Below, one piece after another: positions 52,697 to 61,258 of a stretch of DNA of 64,000 nucleotides. Numbering within the stretch: position 1 is the first letter of the stretch; each line of letters opens with the position of its first letter. The position numbers and the translations under genes were made by a program. The notes beneath the pieces are model-generated. The model was not told the DNA's origin, searched no databases, and saw only the letters and a program-made list of their open reading frames with translations. Source of the stretch: an uncultured Bradyrhizobium sp. (lineage in GTDB: Bacteria > Pseudomonadota > Alphaproteobacteria > Rhizobiales > Xanthobacteraceae); assembly GCF_936928535.1 (NCBI RefSeq), contig NZ_CAKZHY010000125.1:1-64000 (forward strand), written 5' to 3'.

Positions 52697-53677
52697 TTAG
52701 CGCCAGCCTTCGCCGTGAGCGTCGGCCGCGACCTGCGGCTGCACGCCAAGGATGTCCCGCACCGAGGCGGGCCAGGCGGAAAGATCGGTGCCGTGGGTGT
52801 GGAACATGGCGACCGCCAGGCGATCCATCCCGAAGGCGACGCAACCGGTGTGGGCCGGCTCGCCGTTGGCATCCTGGATGTCCCATGTCGTGCCGAAATG
52901 TTCGCGGTGATAGTTGAAGCTCATGCAGGCGGTCGGCTGTTCTTCCGAACGCAACGGGATCAGGAGCTCGAACTTGAGCTGCTGCTGCTTCTGGCTGACC
53001 GCCTTCATCTGGCCGACGCGGCCGAAGAAAGGGTCGCTGGCATAGTCGACGCGGAAGGAGAGGCCGAGATCGGTCGCGATCTTTTGCGCGCGTACCATCC
53101 AGCGCTCGCGGAAATCGGCGACGTCATCGGGCGTGCCGATGCAGACATATTCGCGCATCCGGAACGATTGCAGCCGATCGAGATGCTTTGAAGGCTCGCG
53201 GCGGAAGCAATCGGCGGCGACGTCGAAGCGCAGGCCGCCCTTGGGCAGCGGTCCGCGGCTCGCGGCGATCGGATAGACGGGATAGCAGGCGGCGGGCGAT
53301 AGCACGAGGTCGGCGGGCGAGAGCGAAGTGGTCCAGTCGCCACCGGCGTCGAAGCGGCTCACCGCGGCGTTGATCTCGCGCTCGGTGCCGTGCAGGCCGC
53401 AGACGCAGCCGAGCAGATTCGGAAAGCTCTTGAGATAGCCGGATTTTTCGAGCTGCGCGCGGCTCATCACCGGCGGAAAGCGCATCACCTCGGTGCCGGC
53501 TTCGCGATTGCTGGTGATCAGTGCGGCGAGCTTCTCGACAATGCCCTCGTAGAGCGCTGTGCGCGCATAGACGCCGTCGGAACCCATGCGGTGGAACAGC
53601 TTGTCGGCGAGATGATCGAGCGGATCGACGATCTCAGGCGCGGTCTCGGGCGAGTCGGGGAGGACGGCAATGTTCAT
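52697..53677 (-). CDS. Amino acid:[carrier protein] ligase (class II aaRS-like, Bll0957 type)
   Basis: The 326-residue enzyme resembles the catalytic core of an atypical seryl-tRNA synthetase but lacks the tRNA-binding arm. Family members activate an amino acid (Gly or Ala in tested cases) with ATP and transfer it to the phosphopantetheine of a small carrier protein. Zinc ligands are Cys131 (AACYPVYP), Glu176 (FRMREYVC) and Cys279 (AHTGCVAFGMDR). Motif 2 is CFRREPSKHLDRLQSFRMRE, and motif 3 is GMDRLAVAMF. These positions match those I recall for B. japonicum Bll0957. ATG 53677 has AGGAC upstream. The carrier gene lies at 55294, on the other strand. Confidence 0.92.
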   Translation of the reverse strand: MNIAVLPDSPETAPEIVDPLDHLADKLFHRMGSDGVYARTALYEGIVEKLAALITSNREAGTEVMRFPPVMSRAQLEKSGYLKSFPNLLGCVCGLHGTEREINAAVSRFDAGGDWTTSLSPADLVLSPAACYPVYPIAASRGPLPKGGLRFDVAADCFRREPSKHLDRLQSFRMREYVCIGTPDDVADFRERWMVRAQKIATDLGLSFRVDYASDPFFGRVGQMKAVSQKQQQLKFELLIPLRSEEQPTACMSFNYHREHFGTTWDIQDANGEPAHTGCVAFGMDRLAVAMFHTHGTDLSAWPASVRDILGVQPQVAADAHGEGWR

Positions 53678-53715
53678 CTTCGGTGTCCTGCTATCTGAAA
53701 ATTGTTCTTGTTGAT

Positions 53716-54933
53716 TTAGTCACGAAGGCTTGTCGGGATGCCGCTCATCAGCGTGGAGGTGGCGGCATTGGCGAGGATTCGATCGTTGTTGATCATGATC
53801 GGCGACGACAGCACGTCGCGCAGGTGGCGGCCCATTGTGAACTCGCCATCGTTGCGGTAGCCGGCGAGGCCGGCGGTCCGCATCGCATGCATCACGGTCT
53901 CGACCGCGAGCTCGGACGCCTGCACCTTTAACAGCGTGATCGAGGATTGAAAGTCGAGCGAGCCGAGCGCGCGTTCGTCATGTTCGGCCCGGGCGAAGGC
54001 ATCGAGATTGGCTGATATCAGCGCGCGCAGCTTGGCCAGCGACATCTTCGCGGCGGTGAAGTGCGCGGCGGCCGGCGGCATCTGGCCACCAGAGTTGCGG
54101 GCGGCCTTGCGGACGAAGGCCTGCGCGCGCGTAACCGAGGCAGCAGCAATGCCGGCCCAGGTCGACGACCAGCACAGATGCGCAAACGGCGTCATGGTCT
54201 GCGCGTGAATCTTGTCATAGGCCTCCGGGAAGACACGGTCGGCGGGACAGTCGACCCTCAGCTCGAAGCCGGTCGAGCAGGTGCCGCGCATGCCTAGCGT
54301 TTCCCAGCCCTGCGTCTGCTTCAGCGAGTAGTCGTCCTTGGCGAGCGCCAGCAGCACCTGATCGGAAGCCGCCGCCTCGGTGGCGCGGCGGGCGATGGTG
54401 ACGAGGCCGTCGGCCTGGGCGCCGTACGAGATCACGGTGGCGTCGCGCATCAGCGAGACGGTGTCGCCGGCGTGATCGACCGCGGCGGCGCTGGCGCGGA
54501 TGTTGCCGCCATTCTGCCCTTCGGTGGTGGAGGAGGCGAGCAGCCACTGGTCGCGTGCGACCCGGCGCATCATGGTTTCCATCCAGGGAATGCCATGGCC
54601 ATGCCTGACGATGCAGGCGACCTTGGTCTGATGCATTGCGTAGATCATCGCGGTCGAGGCGCAGGCGCGCCCGAGCGTATAGCAGATGTCGGTGACGTCG
54701 TGGATCGAGGCGCCGAAGCCGCCGAACTCGACCGGGATCATGACGCCGAGCAGTTTTTGCTCACGCGCGGTGTCGAATGCCTCGTGCGGGAAGCGCGCGT
54801 CGCGATCGACGCTGTCGGCGTTGGCCGCGGCCACGCTTGCGGTGCGCGCCGCGCGCTCGATCAAGGACGGGCCGTGCTCGAGAAGGCTCGGTTGGGTTTC
54901 GTCGAAAGTCTGGACAGCTTCACGCACGTTCAT
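53716..54933 (-). CDS. Acyl-CoA dehydrogenase-like flavoprotein of the aminoacylation cluster
   Basis: The 405-residue flavoprotein has the acyl-CoA dehydrogenase fold: PHEAFDTAREQKLLGVMIPVEFGG near the start, the FAD-contacting GQNGGNIRASAAAV region and a helical C-terminal domain. Near the C-terminus the usual YEGT catalytic-Glu motif is replaced by PIMINNDRI. It may therefore use another base, as isovaleryl-CoA dehydrogenases do, or act as an oxygenase-like relative. The gene is upstream of the ligase on the same strand (38-bp gap), suggesting that it oxidises the carrier-bound aminoacyl group or a product of it. Confidence 0.82.
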   Translation of the reverse strand: MNVREAVQTFDETQPSLLEHGPSLIERAARTASVAAANADSVDRDARFPHEAFDTAREQKLLGVMIPVEFGGFGASIHDVTDICYTLGRACASTAMIYAMHQTKVACIVRHGHGIPWMETMMRRVARDQWLLASSTTEGQNGGNIRASAAAVDHAGDTVSLMRDATVISYGAQADGLVTIARRATEAAASDQVLLALAKDDYSLKQTQGWETLGMRGTCSTGFELRVDCPADRVFPEAYDKIHAQTMTPFAHLCWSSTWAGIAAASVTRAQAFVRKAARNSGGQMPPAAAHFTAAKMSLAKLRALISANLDAFARAEHDERALGSLDFQSSITLLKVQASELAVETVMHAMRTAGLAGYRNDGEFTMGRHLRDVLSSPIMINNDRILANAATSTLMSGIPTSLRD

Positions 54934-55293
54934 AGTCGTCCGCCTCCGCTTCGTCGTTCGGGATCGCCGGCATCATTCGCGATGCCGCTGAAAGAGATCC
55001 TCCGACCATCTTTGCTTGTGACATGAGGCTACGGATTTAATTCAAATTCGTCGATGAAATAGAGGGTAAACAAACCGCAATTCGGGACGAACAGTTAAGG
55101 TCCGGTTGTTTGCATCGTCCTGATTTCGATGATCGCGTTAGGGTTCTGGAAGAAGGGCGGAATCCAGACAATCTGAGTCATCGTTTACTAAGAAACGCGA
55201 AGTAATGGTGACGCCCATTGTGAGATCGGCTCGTCGCGCCCATCGTACCGAGCGACGGGTTCGACCGATTATGGACAGAATGGGAATTTAACC
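54934..55293. other. Divergent intergenic region of the aminoacylation cluster
   Basis: The 360-bp space between the dehydrogenase and carrier-protein genes is richer in A+T than the surroundings, for example TTAATTCAAATTCG near 55038. It presumably holds two promoters, one for each direction. The carrier-protein gene has a GGGAA ribosome-binding site at good spacing. I see no other gene or strong hairpin. Confidence 0.55.
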
Positions 55294-55566
55294 ATGCAGG
55301 CCTTCGACACCGACGTGCGTAACCGCATCATCAAGCTGGTGAAGGGTATCCTCGAGCAGAATGCGCTTACCGCTGACGTCGCGCCGTCGACCAAGCTCGT
55401 CGACGCCGGCCTGACCTCGATGGACATGGTCAATTTGATGCTGGGCGTCGAAGCCGAGTTCGACTTCACGATTCCGCAGACCGAGATCACGCCGGAGAAT
55501 TTCCAGTCCGTCGAGACGCTCGAGCGGATGGTCGCGACCCAGCTGAAGCTGGCGAAAGCGGCTTAA
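55294..55566 (+). CDS. Carrier protein of the aminoacylation cluster (ACP/PCP-like)
   Basis: The 90-residue four-helix carrier has the phosphopantetheine attachment site in DAGLTSMDMVNLML, with Ser42 as the modified residue. It is acidic and starts MQAFDTDVRNRIIKLVKGIL. It sits divergent to the dehydrogenase-ligase-acyltransferase genes. It is the expected substrate of the ligase and is similar in context to Bsr0959, the carrier partner reported for Bll0957. Fatty-acid AcpP is normally encoded near fabF elsewhere, so this is a specialised carrier. Confidence 0.9.
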   Translation: MQAFDTDVRNRIIKLVKGILEQNALTADVAPSTKLVDAGLTSMDMVNLMLGVEAEFDFTIPQTEITPENFQSVETLERMVATQLKLAKAA

Positions 55567-55573
55567 TCTCAGG

Positions 55574-55700
55574 GTCGTCCTGGCGAAAGCCAGGACCCAT
55601 CACCCCAGGGAGCAGTTTGGCGAAGGCTGTTCGTTTGGGACTGGTACCATTCGCAATCGATAGACCTCGCGGTATGGATCCTGGCTTTCGCCAGGACGAC
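55574..55700. repeat. Dispersed inverted-repeat element, family A (127 bp)
   Basis: Ends are GTCGTCCTGGCGAAAGCC and the inverted CTTTCGCCAGGACGAC, nearly perfect inverted repeats of each other. The centre contains GGGAGCAGTTTGGCGAAGGC, close to the same box at 61120-61140 and 28650-28668. It lies between the carrier-protein and mtnP genes. Confidence 0.9.
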
Positions 55701-55824
55701 ACCGAATGTGTCGCTCGCCAGGCGCCTCCCCAACTCCCTCCCGACCCACCCACCCCGTTCCAAAACCGCCGTAAAACTGGCATAGCTTAACCATGTCGCA
55801 CGTGGCGGACAGGGTGGAGCGGGA

Positions 55825-56700
55825 ATGACACAGGCGGTATTAGGCATCATCGGCGGTTCCGGCATCTACGATCTGCCGGGCCTCGAGGGCGCGCACGAAG
55901 AGGTGATCGAAAGCCCCTGGGGCGAGCCGTCGGCGCCGGTGCGGCGTGGGACCATCGCAGGCCTGCCGATCGTGTTCCTACCGCGCCACGACAAGGGGCA
56001 TCGGCTGTCGCCCTCCGACATCAACTACCGCGCCAATATCGACGTGCTGAAGCGCGCCGGTGTCACCGATCTGATCTCGCTCTCGGCCTGCGGTTCTTTC
56101 AAGGAGGAGATGCCGCCCGGTACCTTCGTTCTCGTCGACCAGTTCGTCGACCGTACCCACAAGCGCGAGAGCTCGTTCTTCGGCAAGGGTTGCGTTGCGC
56201 ATGTCTCGATGGCGCATCCGGTCTCGCCGCGGCTGCGGATTCATCTCGCCGCGGCCGCCGAGGCCGAGGGCATCGCGATCGCGCGTGGCGGCACCTATGT
56301 CTGCATGGAAGGCCCGCAATTCTCCACCTATGCGGAGAGCATGACCTACAAGACGCTGGGCTATTCCGTGATCGGCATGACCAACATGCCCGAGGCGAAG
56401 CTCGCTCGCGAGGCCGAGATTTGCTACGCGACGGTCGCGATGGTGACGGATTTCGATTGCTGGCATCCCGATCACGACGCCGTCACCGTGCAGGACATCA
56501 TTCGCGTGCTGACGTCCAACGCCGACAAGGCCAAGGCGCTGGTGGCGCGGCTCGCCAGGGAGTTTCCGCGCGAGCACGAGCCGTGTCCGATCGGCTCGGA
56601 CCGTGCGCTCGACACCGCGCTGATCACCGCACCCGAGGCGCGCGATCCCGAGCTGTTGAAGAAGCTCGATGCGGTGGCCGGCCGCATCCTGCGCAATTGA
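55825..56700 (+). CDS. mtnP: S-methyl-5'-thioadenosine phosphorylase
   Basis: The 291-residue enzyme cleaves methylthioadenosine with phosphate to adenine and methylthioribose 1-phosphate, removing a by-product of polyamine and homoserine-lactone synthesis. Motifs include GGSGIYDLPGLE near the start, PRHDKGHRLSPSDINYRANI and GTYVCMEGPQFST with MTNMPEAKLARE. It belongs to the MTAP group rather than purine-nucleoside phosphorylase by its length and active-site residues. It lies 30 bp upstream of mtnA in one operon. ATG 55825 follows GGAGCGGGA. Confidence 0.95.
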   Translation: MTQAVLGIIGGSGIYDLPGLEGAHEEVIESPWGEPSAPVRRGTIAGLPIVFLPRHDKGHRLSPSDINYRANIDVLKRAGVTDLISLSACGSFKEEMPPGTFVLVDQFVDRTHKRESSFFGKGCVAHVSMAHPVSPRLRIHLAAAAEAEGIAIARGGTYVCMEGPQFSTYAESMTYKTLGYSVIGMTNMPEAKLAREAEICYATVAMVTDFDCWHPDHDAVTVQDIIRVLTSNADKAKALVARLAREFPREHEPCPIGSDRALDTALITAPEARDPELLKKLDAVAGRILRN

Positions 56701-56730
56701 GACGCAAGAAAGACAAAAAGGCAGAACGCC

Positions 56731-57840
56731 ATGAGGGTTGACGGCAAGCATTTCCGCAGCATCTGGCGCGAGCGCGACGGCTGGTCGGTCGGTGCGATCG
56801 ACCAGCGGCGGCTGCCGCATGAGTTCGTCGTTGCGCGCCTGACCTCATGCGAAGACGCAGCGGTCGCGATCCGCGACATGCTCGTGCGCGGTGCGCCGCT
56901 GATCGGCGCCACCGCCGCCTACGGCATGGCGCTGGCGATGCGCGAGGATGCCTCGGATGCTGGATTGAAGCGCGCCTATGATACGCTGGTCGTGGCGCGG
57001 CCGACCGCGATCAATCTGAAATGGGCACTCGATGAGATGCGTGCGACGCTCGCGCCGATCGATCCGGTCGAGCGGGCGGAAGCGGCCTATGCGCGCGCCG
57101 ACGAGATCGTCGAGCAGGACGTCGAGATCAACCGCGGCATCGCCGGCAACGGCCTGAAGCTGATCGAGGCGATCGTGGCCAGGAAGAAGCCGGGCGAGAC
57201 CGTCAACGTGTTGACTCATTGCAACGCCGGCTGGCTCGCGACCGTCGATTGGGGCACGGCGACGGCGCCGATCTACCTCGCGCATGAGCGCGGCATCAAG
57301 ATCCATGTCTGGGTCGATGAGACGCGTCCGCGCAACCAGGGCGCCTCGCTCACCGCCTGGGAGCTCGGCCATCACGGCGTTCCGCACACTGTGATTCCCG
57401 ATAACACCGGCGGGCATCTGATGCAGCACGGCATGGTCGATCTCGCTATCGTCGGCACCGACCGCGTCGCCGCCAATGGCGATGTCTGCAACAAGATCGG
57501 CACCTATCTGAAGGCGCTCGCCGCTCACGACAACGGTGTGCCGTTCTATGTCGCGCTGCCGTCGCCGACGATCGATTTCGCGGTTAATGACGGCATCAGG
57601 GACATTCCGATCGAGCAGCGCAGTGGCGTTGAGGTCACCGACATGACAGGCCGCACGGCTGATGGCCGGCTGGAGACGGTGCGCATCGTGCCTGAGGGCT
57701 CGCCCGTCGCGAATTACGCCTTTGATGTAACCCCGGCGCGCCTCGTGACCGGCCTGATCACCGAGCGCGGTGTGCTGAAGCCGGATCGCGCTTCGCTGGC
57801 GGCTGCGTTTCCGGAGCGCATCGCCGCCGCGGCGGAGTAA
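56731..57840 (+). CDS. mtnA: Methylthioribose-1-phosphate isomerase
   Basis: The 369-residue enzyme converts methylthioribose 1-phosphate to methylthioribulose 1-phosphate. RGAPLIGATAAYGMA, NVLTHCNAGWLATVDWGTA (catalytic Cys) and VGTDRVAANGDVCNKIGTY (catalytic Asp) are intact. It follows mtnP directly. Later steps of the classical salvage path (mtnB, mtnC or mtnW/X, mtnD) are not in the window. ATG 56731 is clear. Confidence 0.95.
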   Translation: MRVDGKHFRSIWRERDGWSVGAIDQRRLPHEFVVARLTSCEDAAVAIRDMLVRGAPLIGATAAYGMALAMREDASDAGLKRAYDTLVVARPTAINLKWALDEMRATLAPIDPVERAEAAYARADEIVEQDVEINRGIAGNGLKLIEAIVARKKPGETVNVLTHCNAGWLATVDWGTATAPIYLAHERGIKIHVWVDETRPRNQGASLTAWELGHHGVPHTVIPDNTGGHLMQHGMVDLAIVGTDRVAANGDVCNKIGTYLKALAAHDNGVPFYVALPSPTIDFAVNDGIRDIPIEQRSGVEVTDMTGRTADGRLETVRIVPEGSPVANYAFDVTPARLVTGLITERGVLKPDRASLAAAFPERIAAAAE

Positions 57841-57849
57841 GCTGTCGTT

Positions 57850-57935
57850 GGGTGGGCAAAGGCGCAACGCGCCGTGCCCACGATCTTTATGCGATTTCGA
57901 GAGAGGTGGTGGGCACGCTTCGCTTTGCCCACCCT
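57850..57935. repeat. Dispersed inverted repeat, family E
   Basis: GGGTGGGCAAAGGC at the left and GCTTTGCCCACCC at the right form a long imperfect inverted repeat. Inner CGTGCCCAC/GTGGGCACG pairs add further folding. It lies between the convergent mtnA and HAD genes. Confidence 0.85.
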
Positions 57936-57955
57936 ACGGCTACGGCATTGGCGGA

Positions 57956-58591
57956 CTATGTCAGGTTCAACCCCGTCGCCGCCTCAAGCTCCGCAATCGC
58001 TTGTGCTCCACTCGCGACCTTGATCGTGGTCATACCCATCTCGCGCGCGGGCTTCAGATTGACGCCGAGGTCGTCGAGATAGACACAATTCTTCGGATCG
58101 ACCTTTAGCGTCTCGACCATCAGTTGATAAATCCGCGGGTCCGGCTTGCGCAGGCCGATCTTGGCGGATTCGATGACGTGGTCGAACAGCACCATCACCT
58201 CGGCGACATAGAGGGAGCGTCCGGTCATGCTGCCGATGGCGTTGGCCGGGAGGTTGTTGGTGATGCACCCCGTCTTGAATTCGCTCTTGATCCGCTTCAG
58301 CGCCACGACCATCTCCGGGCGGAGATCGCCCTGGAGCAGTGGCAGCACGTCCCGGCCGCGCACTTCGGCCCCGAGCGCGAGCGATTCTGCGGCAAACAAT
58401 TGATCGAATGTCTCGATGTCGACCTCGGCCCGCTCGAACTTGGCCCAGGCATTTTCCAGATGGTTGGCGGCGTTGGTGCGCCGGATAATGTCGGCGGGCA
58501 GGCCGCGCTCGGTCTCGAACCTGGAAAACGCCTCGAACGGTGAGCTCGTCAGCACGCCGCCAAAATCAAAGATCACAGCTTCGATTGCCAA
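57956..58591 (-). CDS. HAD-superfamily (subfamily IA) hydrolase
   Basis: The 211-residue phosphatase-like protein has motif I FDFGGVL (the first Asp is the nucleophile; the usual second Asp is Gly, as in epoxide-hydrolase N-domain-like HADs), motif II TNN, motif III Lys in SAKIGLRKPDPRIYQ and motif IV YLDDLGVNLKPA. Substrate unknown; many such proteins dephosphorylate small metabolites. The altered motif I suggests an altered chemistry or low phosphatase activity. It is convergent with mtnA. It starts at ATG 58591. Confidence 0.85.
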   Translation of the reverse strand: MAIEAVIFDFGGVLTSSPFEAFSRFETERGLPADIIRRTNAANHLENAWAKFERAEVDIETFDQLFAAESLALGAEVRGRDVLPLLQGDLRPEMVVALKRIKSEFKTGCITNNLPANAIGSMTGRSLYVAEVMVLFDHVIESAKIGLRKPDPRIYQLMVETLKVDPKNCVYLDDLGVNLKPAREMGMTTIKVASGAQAIAELEAATGLNLT

Positions 58592-58673
58592 AGTCCCACC
58601 CTCAATTCCTTTCCAAGAGGGCTAGCATGCGCTATCGGCAAGGGCCAGTCCTGCCGACGCGAGAGCGTGTTCC

Positions 58674-59432
58674 ATGAAGAAGCTTGCCACTCTCATTGCA
58701 GCCGCCCTGCTGCTCGCGACGCCGGCCTATGCCATCGTCAATGGCGGCACCCCGCAGACAGATGGCGTCGCGCGTGCGGTCGTCACCATCGTCGGCTCGC
58801 GCGGTAACTTTTGCTCGGGCAGCCTGATCGCGCCGAACCTCGTGCTGACGGTCGCGCACTGCGTGCAGCCTGGCGCGGACTACAAGATTGTCGATCGTGG
58901 TGCTGACGGCCGGCCGCAACTGTTGAACGTGCGCACTGTCGCGATCCATCCGAGCTTCAACATGCAGGCGATGCTGGCGCATCGCGCCACGGCCGACGTG
59001 GCATTGCTGCAACTAGAAATTCCACTCAAGGGAAAATCGACCGTGCCGGTCGGCGCGCCAAATATTCCAATCCGGGTCGGTAGTCGCTTCACCATTGCCG
59101 GTATCGGCGTCACGGTGCGCGGCGACGGCAAGAGCGGCGGCACGATTCGCGTTGCCGGTCTCGTTGTCACAGGCCAACCCGGCACGTTCCAGATCCGACT
59201 GGTTGACCCCGTAACCAACGGTGTTCGCGACGGAATCGGTGCCTGCACCGGCGATTCCGGTGGTCCCGTGTTCGAGGACAGGCCTAGTGGCGCTGTGCTC
59301 GTCGGCCTCATCAGCTGGTCGACCGGGCCGAACAACGCCGCGGGCTGCGGCGGATTGACCGGCGTCACGCCGCTCACGCTCTATCGCGACTGGATCCTGC
59401 AGACCGCGCGGAGCTGGGGCGCGGCGTTGTAG
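58674..59432 (+). CDS. Secreted chymotrypsin-fold serine protease
   Basis: The 252-residue exported protease has His62 (LTVAHCVQ), Asp108 (ATADVALLQL) and Ser195 (CTGDSGGPVF). The signal peptide (1-20, ATPAYA) ends immediately before IVNGG, the activated N-terminus of this fold. Signal-peptide cleavage would therefore directly yield the active form, with no pro-peptide. The S1 position before the Ser motif is Gly189 (GIGACTGDS) rather than Asp, so trypsin-like specificity for Lys/Arg is not expected. Its target is unknown. It is a single gene. Confidence 0.88.
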   Translation: MKKLATLIAAALLLATPAYAIVNGGTPQTDGVARAVVTIVGSRGNFCSGSLIAPNLVLTVAHCVQPGADYKIVDRGADGRPQLLNVRTVAIHPSFNMQAMLAHRATADVALLQLEIPLKGKSTVPVGAPNIPIRVGSRFTIAGIGVTVRGDGKSGGTIRVAGLVVTGQPGTFQIRLVDPVTNGVRDGIGACTGDSGGPVFEDRPSGAVLVGLISWSTGPNNAAGCGGLTGVTPLTLYRDWILQTARSWGAAL

Positions 59433-59552
59433 TTTGATCGCGACTTGATCTATGTCATTTTGCAAGGCAAGCGCGATGGGCGACTATTTCCGTCGCAGGG
59501 GAAACGCGTCGCCATCAAGGCGGCCTGAAAAAGACAAGGCATAGAAGCAACA

Positions 59553-61055
59553 ATGAATGTCGCTGTTCGCACTCACGCCGCCACTCAACAGGCCTCAGAA
59601 CATTTCGACGTGCTGATCGTCGGCGCCGGCATCTCCGGCATCGGCAGTGCCTATCACATCGAAAAGCAATTGCCCGGCACGAGCTACGTCATCCTGGAAA
59701 CGCAGGCGACGTTCGGCGGCACGTGGTCTACGCATCGCTATCCCGGCATTCGCTCGGACAGCGATCTCCACACCTTCGGCTACAGCTTCAAGCCGTGGGT
59801 CGGGCCGCCGATCGCGACCGCTGATGAGATCCTCGCCTACATGAACGAGGTCATCGACGACAACGATATCGCCCGCCACATCCGCTACAAGCACAAGATC
59901 GCCTCGGCGAGCTGGTCGAGCGAGCAGAATCTCTGGACCATCGAGGTTATCACGACCGACACCGGTGAGACGAAGATCTTCACCGCGAATTTCCTCTGGA
60001 TGTGCCAGGGCTACTACCGGCATTCGGAAGGCTACACGCCGGAATGGAACGGCATGGATCGCTTCAAGGGCCAGATCGTCCATCCGCAGACCTGGCCTGA
60101 CGATATCGATCTCAAGGGCAAGAAGGTCGTCGTGATCGGCTCGGGCGCGACTGCCGCGACATTGGTGCCTAACATCGCGGACGAATGCGCGCATGTCACC
60201 ATGCTGCAGCGCTCGCCGACCTATTTCCGCCTGGGGCGCAACGCGATTGAGATCGCGGAAGAGTTGCGGCGGCTCCAGGTCGACGAGGCTTGGATCCATG
60301 AGATCGTGCGGCGAAAAATCCTGTTCGAGCAGGATGCGTTCACAAAGCTCTGCCTCGCCAAGCCGGAACAGGTGAAGAAGGAGCTGATCGGCCAGATCAG
60401 CGCGGTGCTCGGGCCGGACTATGACGTCGAGACGCATTTCACGCCGAGCTATCGGCCATGGCGGCAGCGCATCGCCTTCGTGCCGGATGCGGATCTGTTC
60501 AAGGGCATCGCCAGCGGCAAGGCCTCGGTCGTGACCGACGAGATCGATTGCTTCGTCGAGAACGGTATCCAGCTCAAGTCCGGCAAGCTGCTCGAGGCCG
60601 ACGTCGTCGTCACTGCGACCGGCTTCAATCTTTCCGCGCTCGGCGACATCGCCTTCGAGATCGACGGCAAGCCGCTCGCCTTCGGCGATACCGTCACCTA
60701 TCGGGGCATGATGTTCACGGGCGTGCCGAACATGGTCTGGGTGTTCGGCTATTTCCGCGCGAGCTGGACCTTGCGCGTCGATCTCGTCGCCGATTTTGTT
60801 TGTCGCCTGCTCGGTCACATGAAGGCGAAAGGGGCGAAGAAGGTCGAGGTCAAGCTGCGTCCCGAAGACCACAACATGCCGATCATGCCCTGGATCGATC
60901 CGGAAAACTTCAACCCCGGCTACATCACGCGCAACATGAACCTGCTGCCCAAGCGCGGCGACAAGCCGGAGTGGCAGCACAGCCAGGATTACTGGACCGA
61001 GAAGGACGAGATCCCGAAGACGGATCTGGATGACAAGGCGTTTGTGTATGGGTGA
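59553..61055 (+). CDS. Flavin-containing monooxygenase, Baeyer-Villiger type
   Basis: The 500-residue NADPH/FAD enzyme has the FAD-binding GAGISGIG near residue 24 and FGGTWSTHRYPGIRSDSDL. The Baeyer-Villiger fingerprint is FKGQIVHPQTWP near residue 171. A second Rossmann motif follows (VVVIGSGATAATLVPNI). Such enzymes oxidise ketones to esters or sulfides to sulfoxides; the substrate cannot be inferred. ATG 59553 follows GACAAGGCATAGAAG. It lies alone between a protease gene and a family A repeat. Confidence 0.88.
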   Translation: MNVAVRTHAATQQASEHFDVLIVGAGISGIGSAYHIEKQLPGTSYVILETQATFGGTWSTHRYPGIRSDSDLHTFGYSFKPWVGPPIATADEILAYMNEVIDDNDIARHIRYKHKIASASWSSEQNLWTIEVITTDTGETKIFTANFLWMCQGYYRHSEGYTPEWNGMDRFKGQIVHPQTWPDDIDLKGKKVVVIGSGATAATLVPNIADECAHVTMLQRSPTYFRLGRNAIEIAEELRRLQVDEAWIHEIVRRKILFEQDAFTKLCLAKPEQVKKELIGQISAVLGPDYDVETHFTPSYRPWRQRIAFVPDADLFKGIASGKASVVTDEIDCFVENGIQLKSGKLLEADVVVTATGFNLSALGDIAFEIDGKPLAFGDTVTYRGMMFTGVPNMVWVFGYFRASWTLRVDLVADFVCRLLGHMKAKGAKKVEVKLRPEDHNMPIMPWIDPENFNPGYITRNMNLLPKRGDKPEWQHSQDYWTEKDEIPKTDLDDKAFVYG

Positions 61056-61087
61056 GGGGGCGCTGAGTCGCCGCCAAACTCTCCACT

Positions 61088-61214
61088 GTCGTCCCGGCGA
61101 AGGCCAGGACCCATAACCACGGGGAGCCGTTTGGCGAAGACTCGTCATTCGGTGCTGCTGCCTACCAAAACCGACAGATCACGCGGTATGGGTCTCGGCC
61201 TGCGCCGGGACGAC
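61088..61214. repeat. Dispersed inverted-repeat element, family A (127 bp)
   Basis: Ends are GTCGTCCCGGCGAAGGCC and the inverted GCGCCGGGACGAC. The interior has GGGAGCCGTTTGGCGAAGAC, close to the same box at 55610-55630 and 28650-28668. It lies between the convergent monooxygenase and response-regulator genes. Confidence 0.9.
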
Positions 61215-61258
61215 ACCGTTGTTGTCGCTCGCGGGAACGCAACTGACCCGCACTGCGC

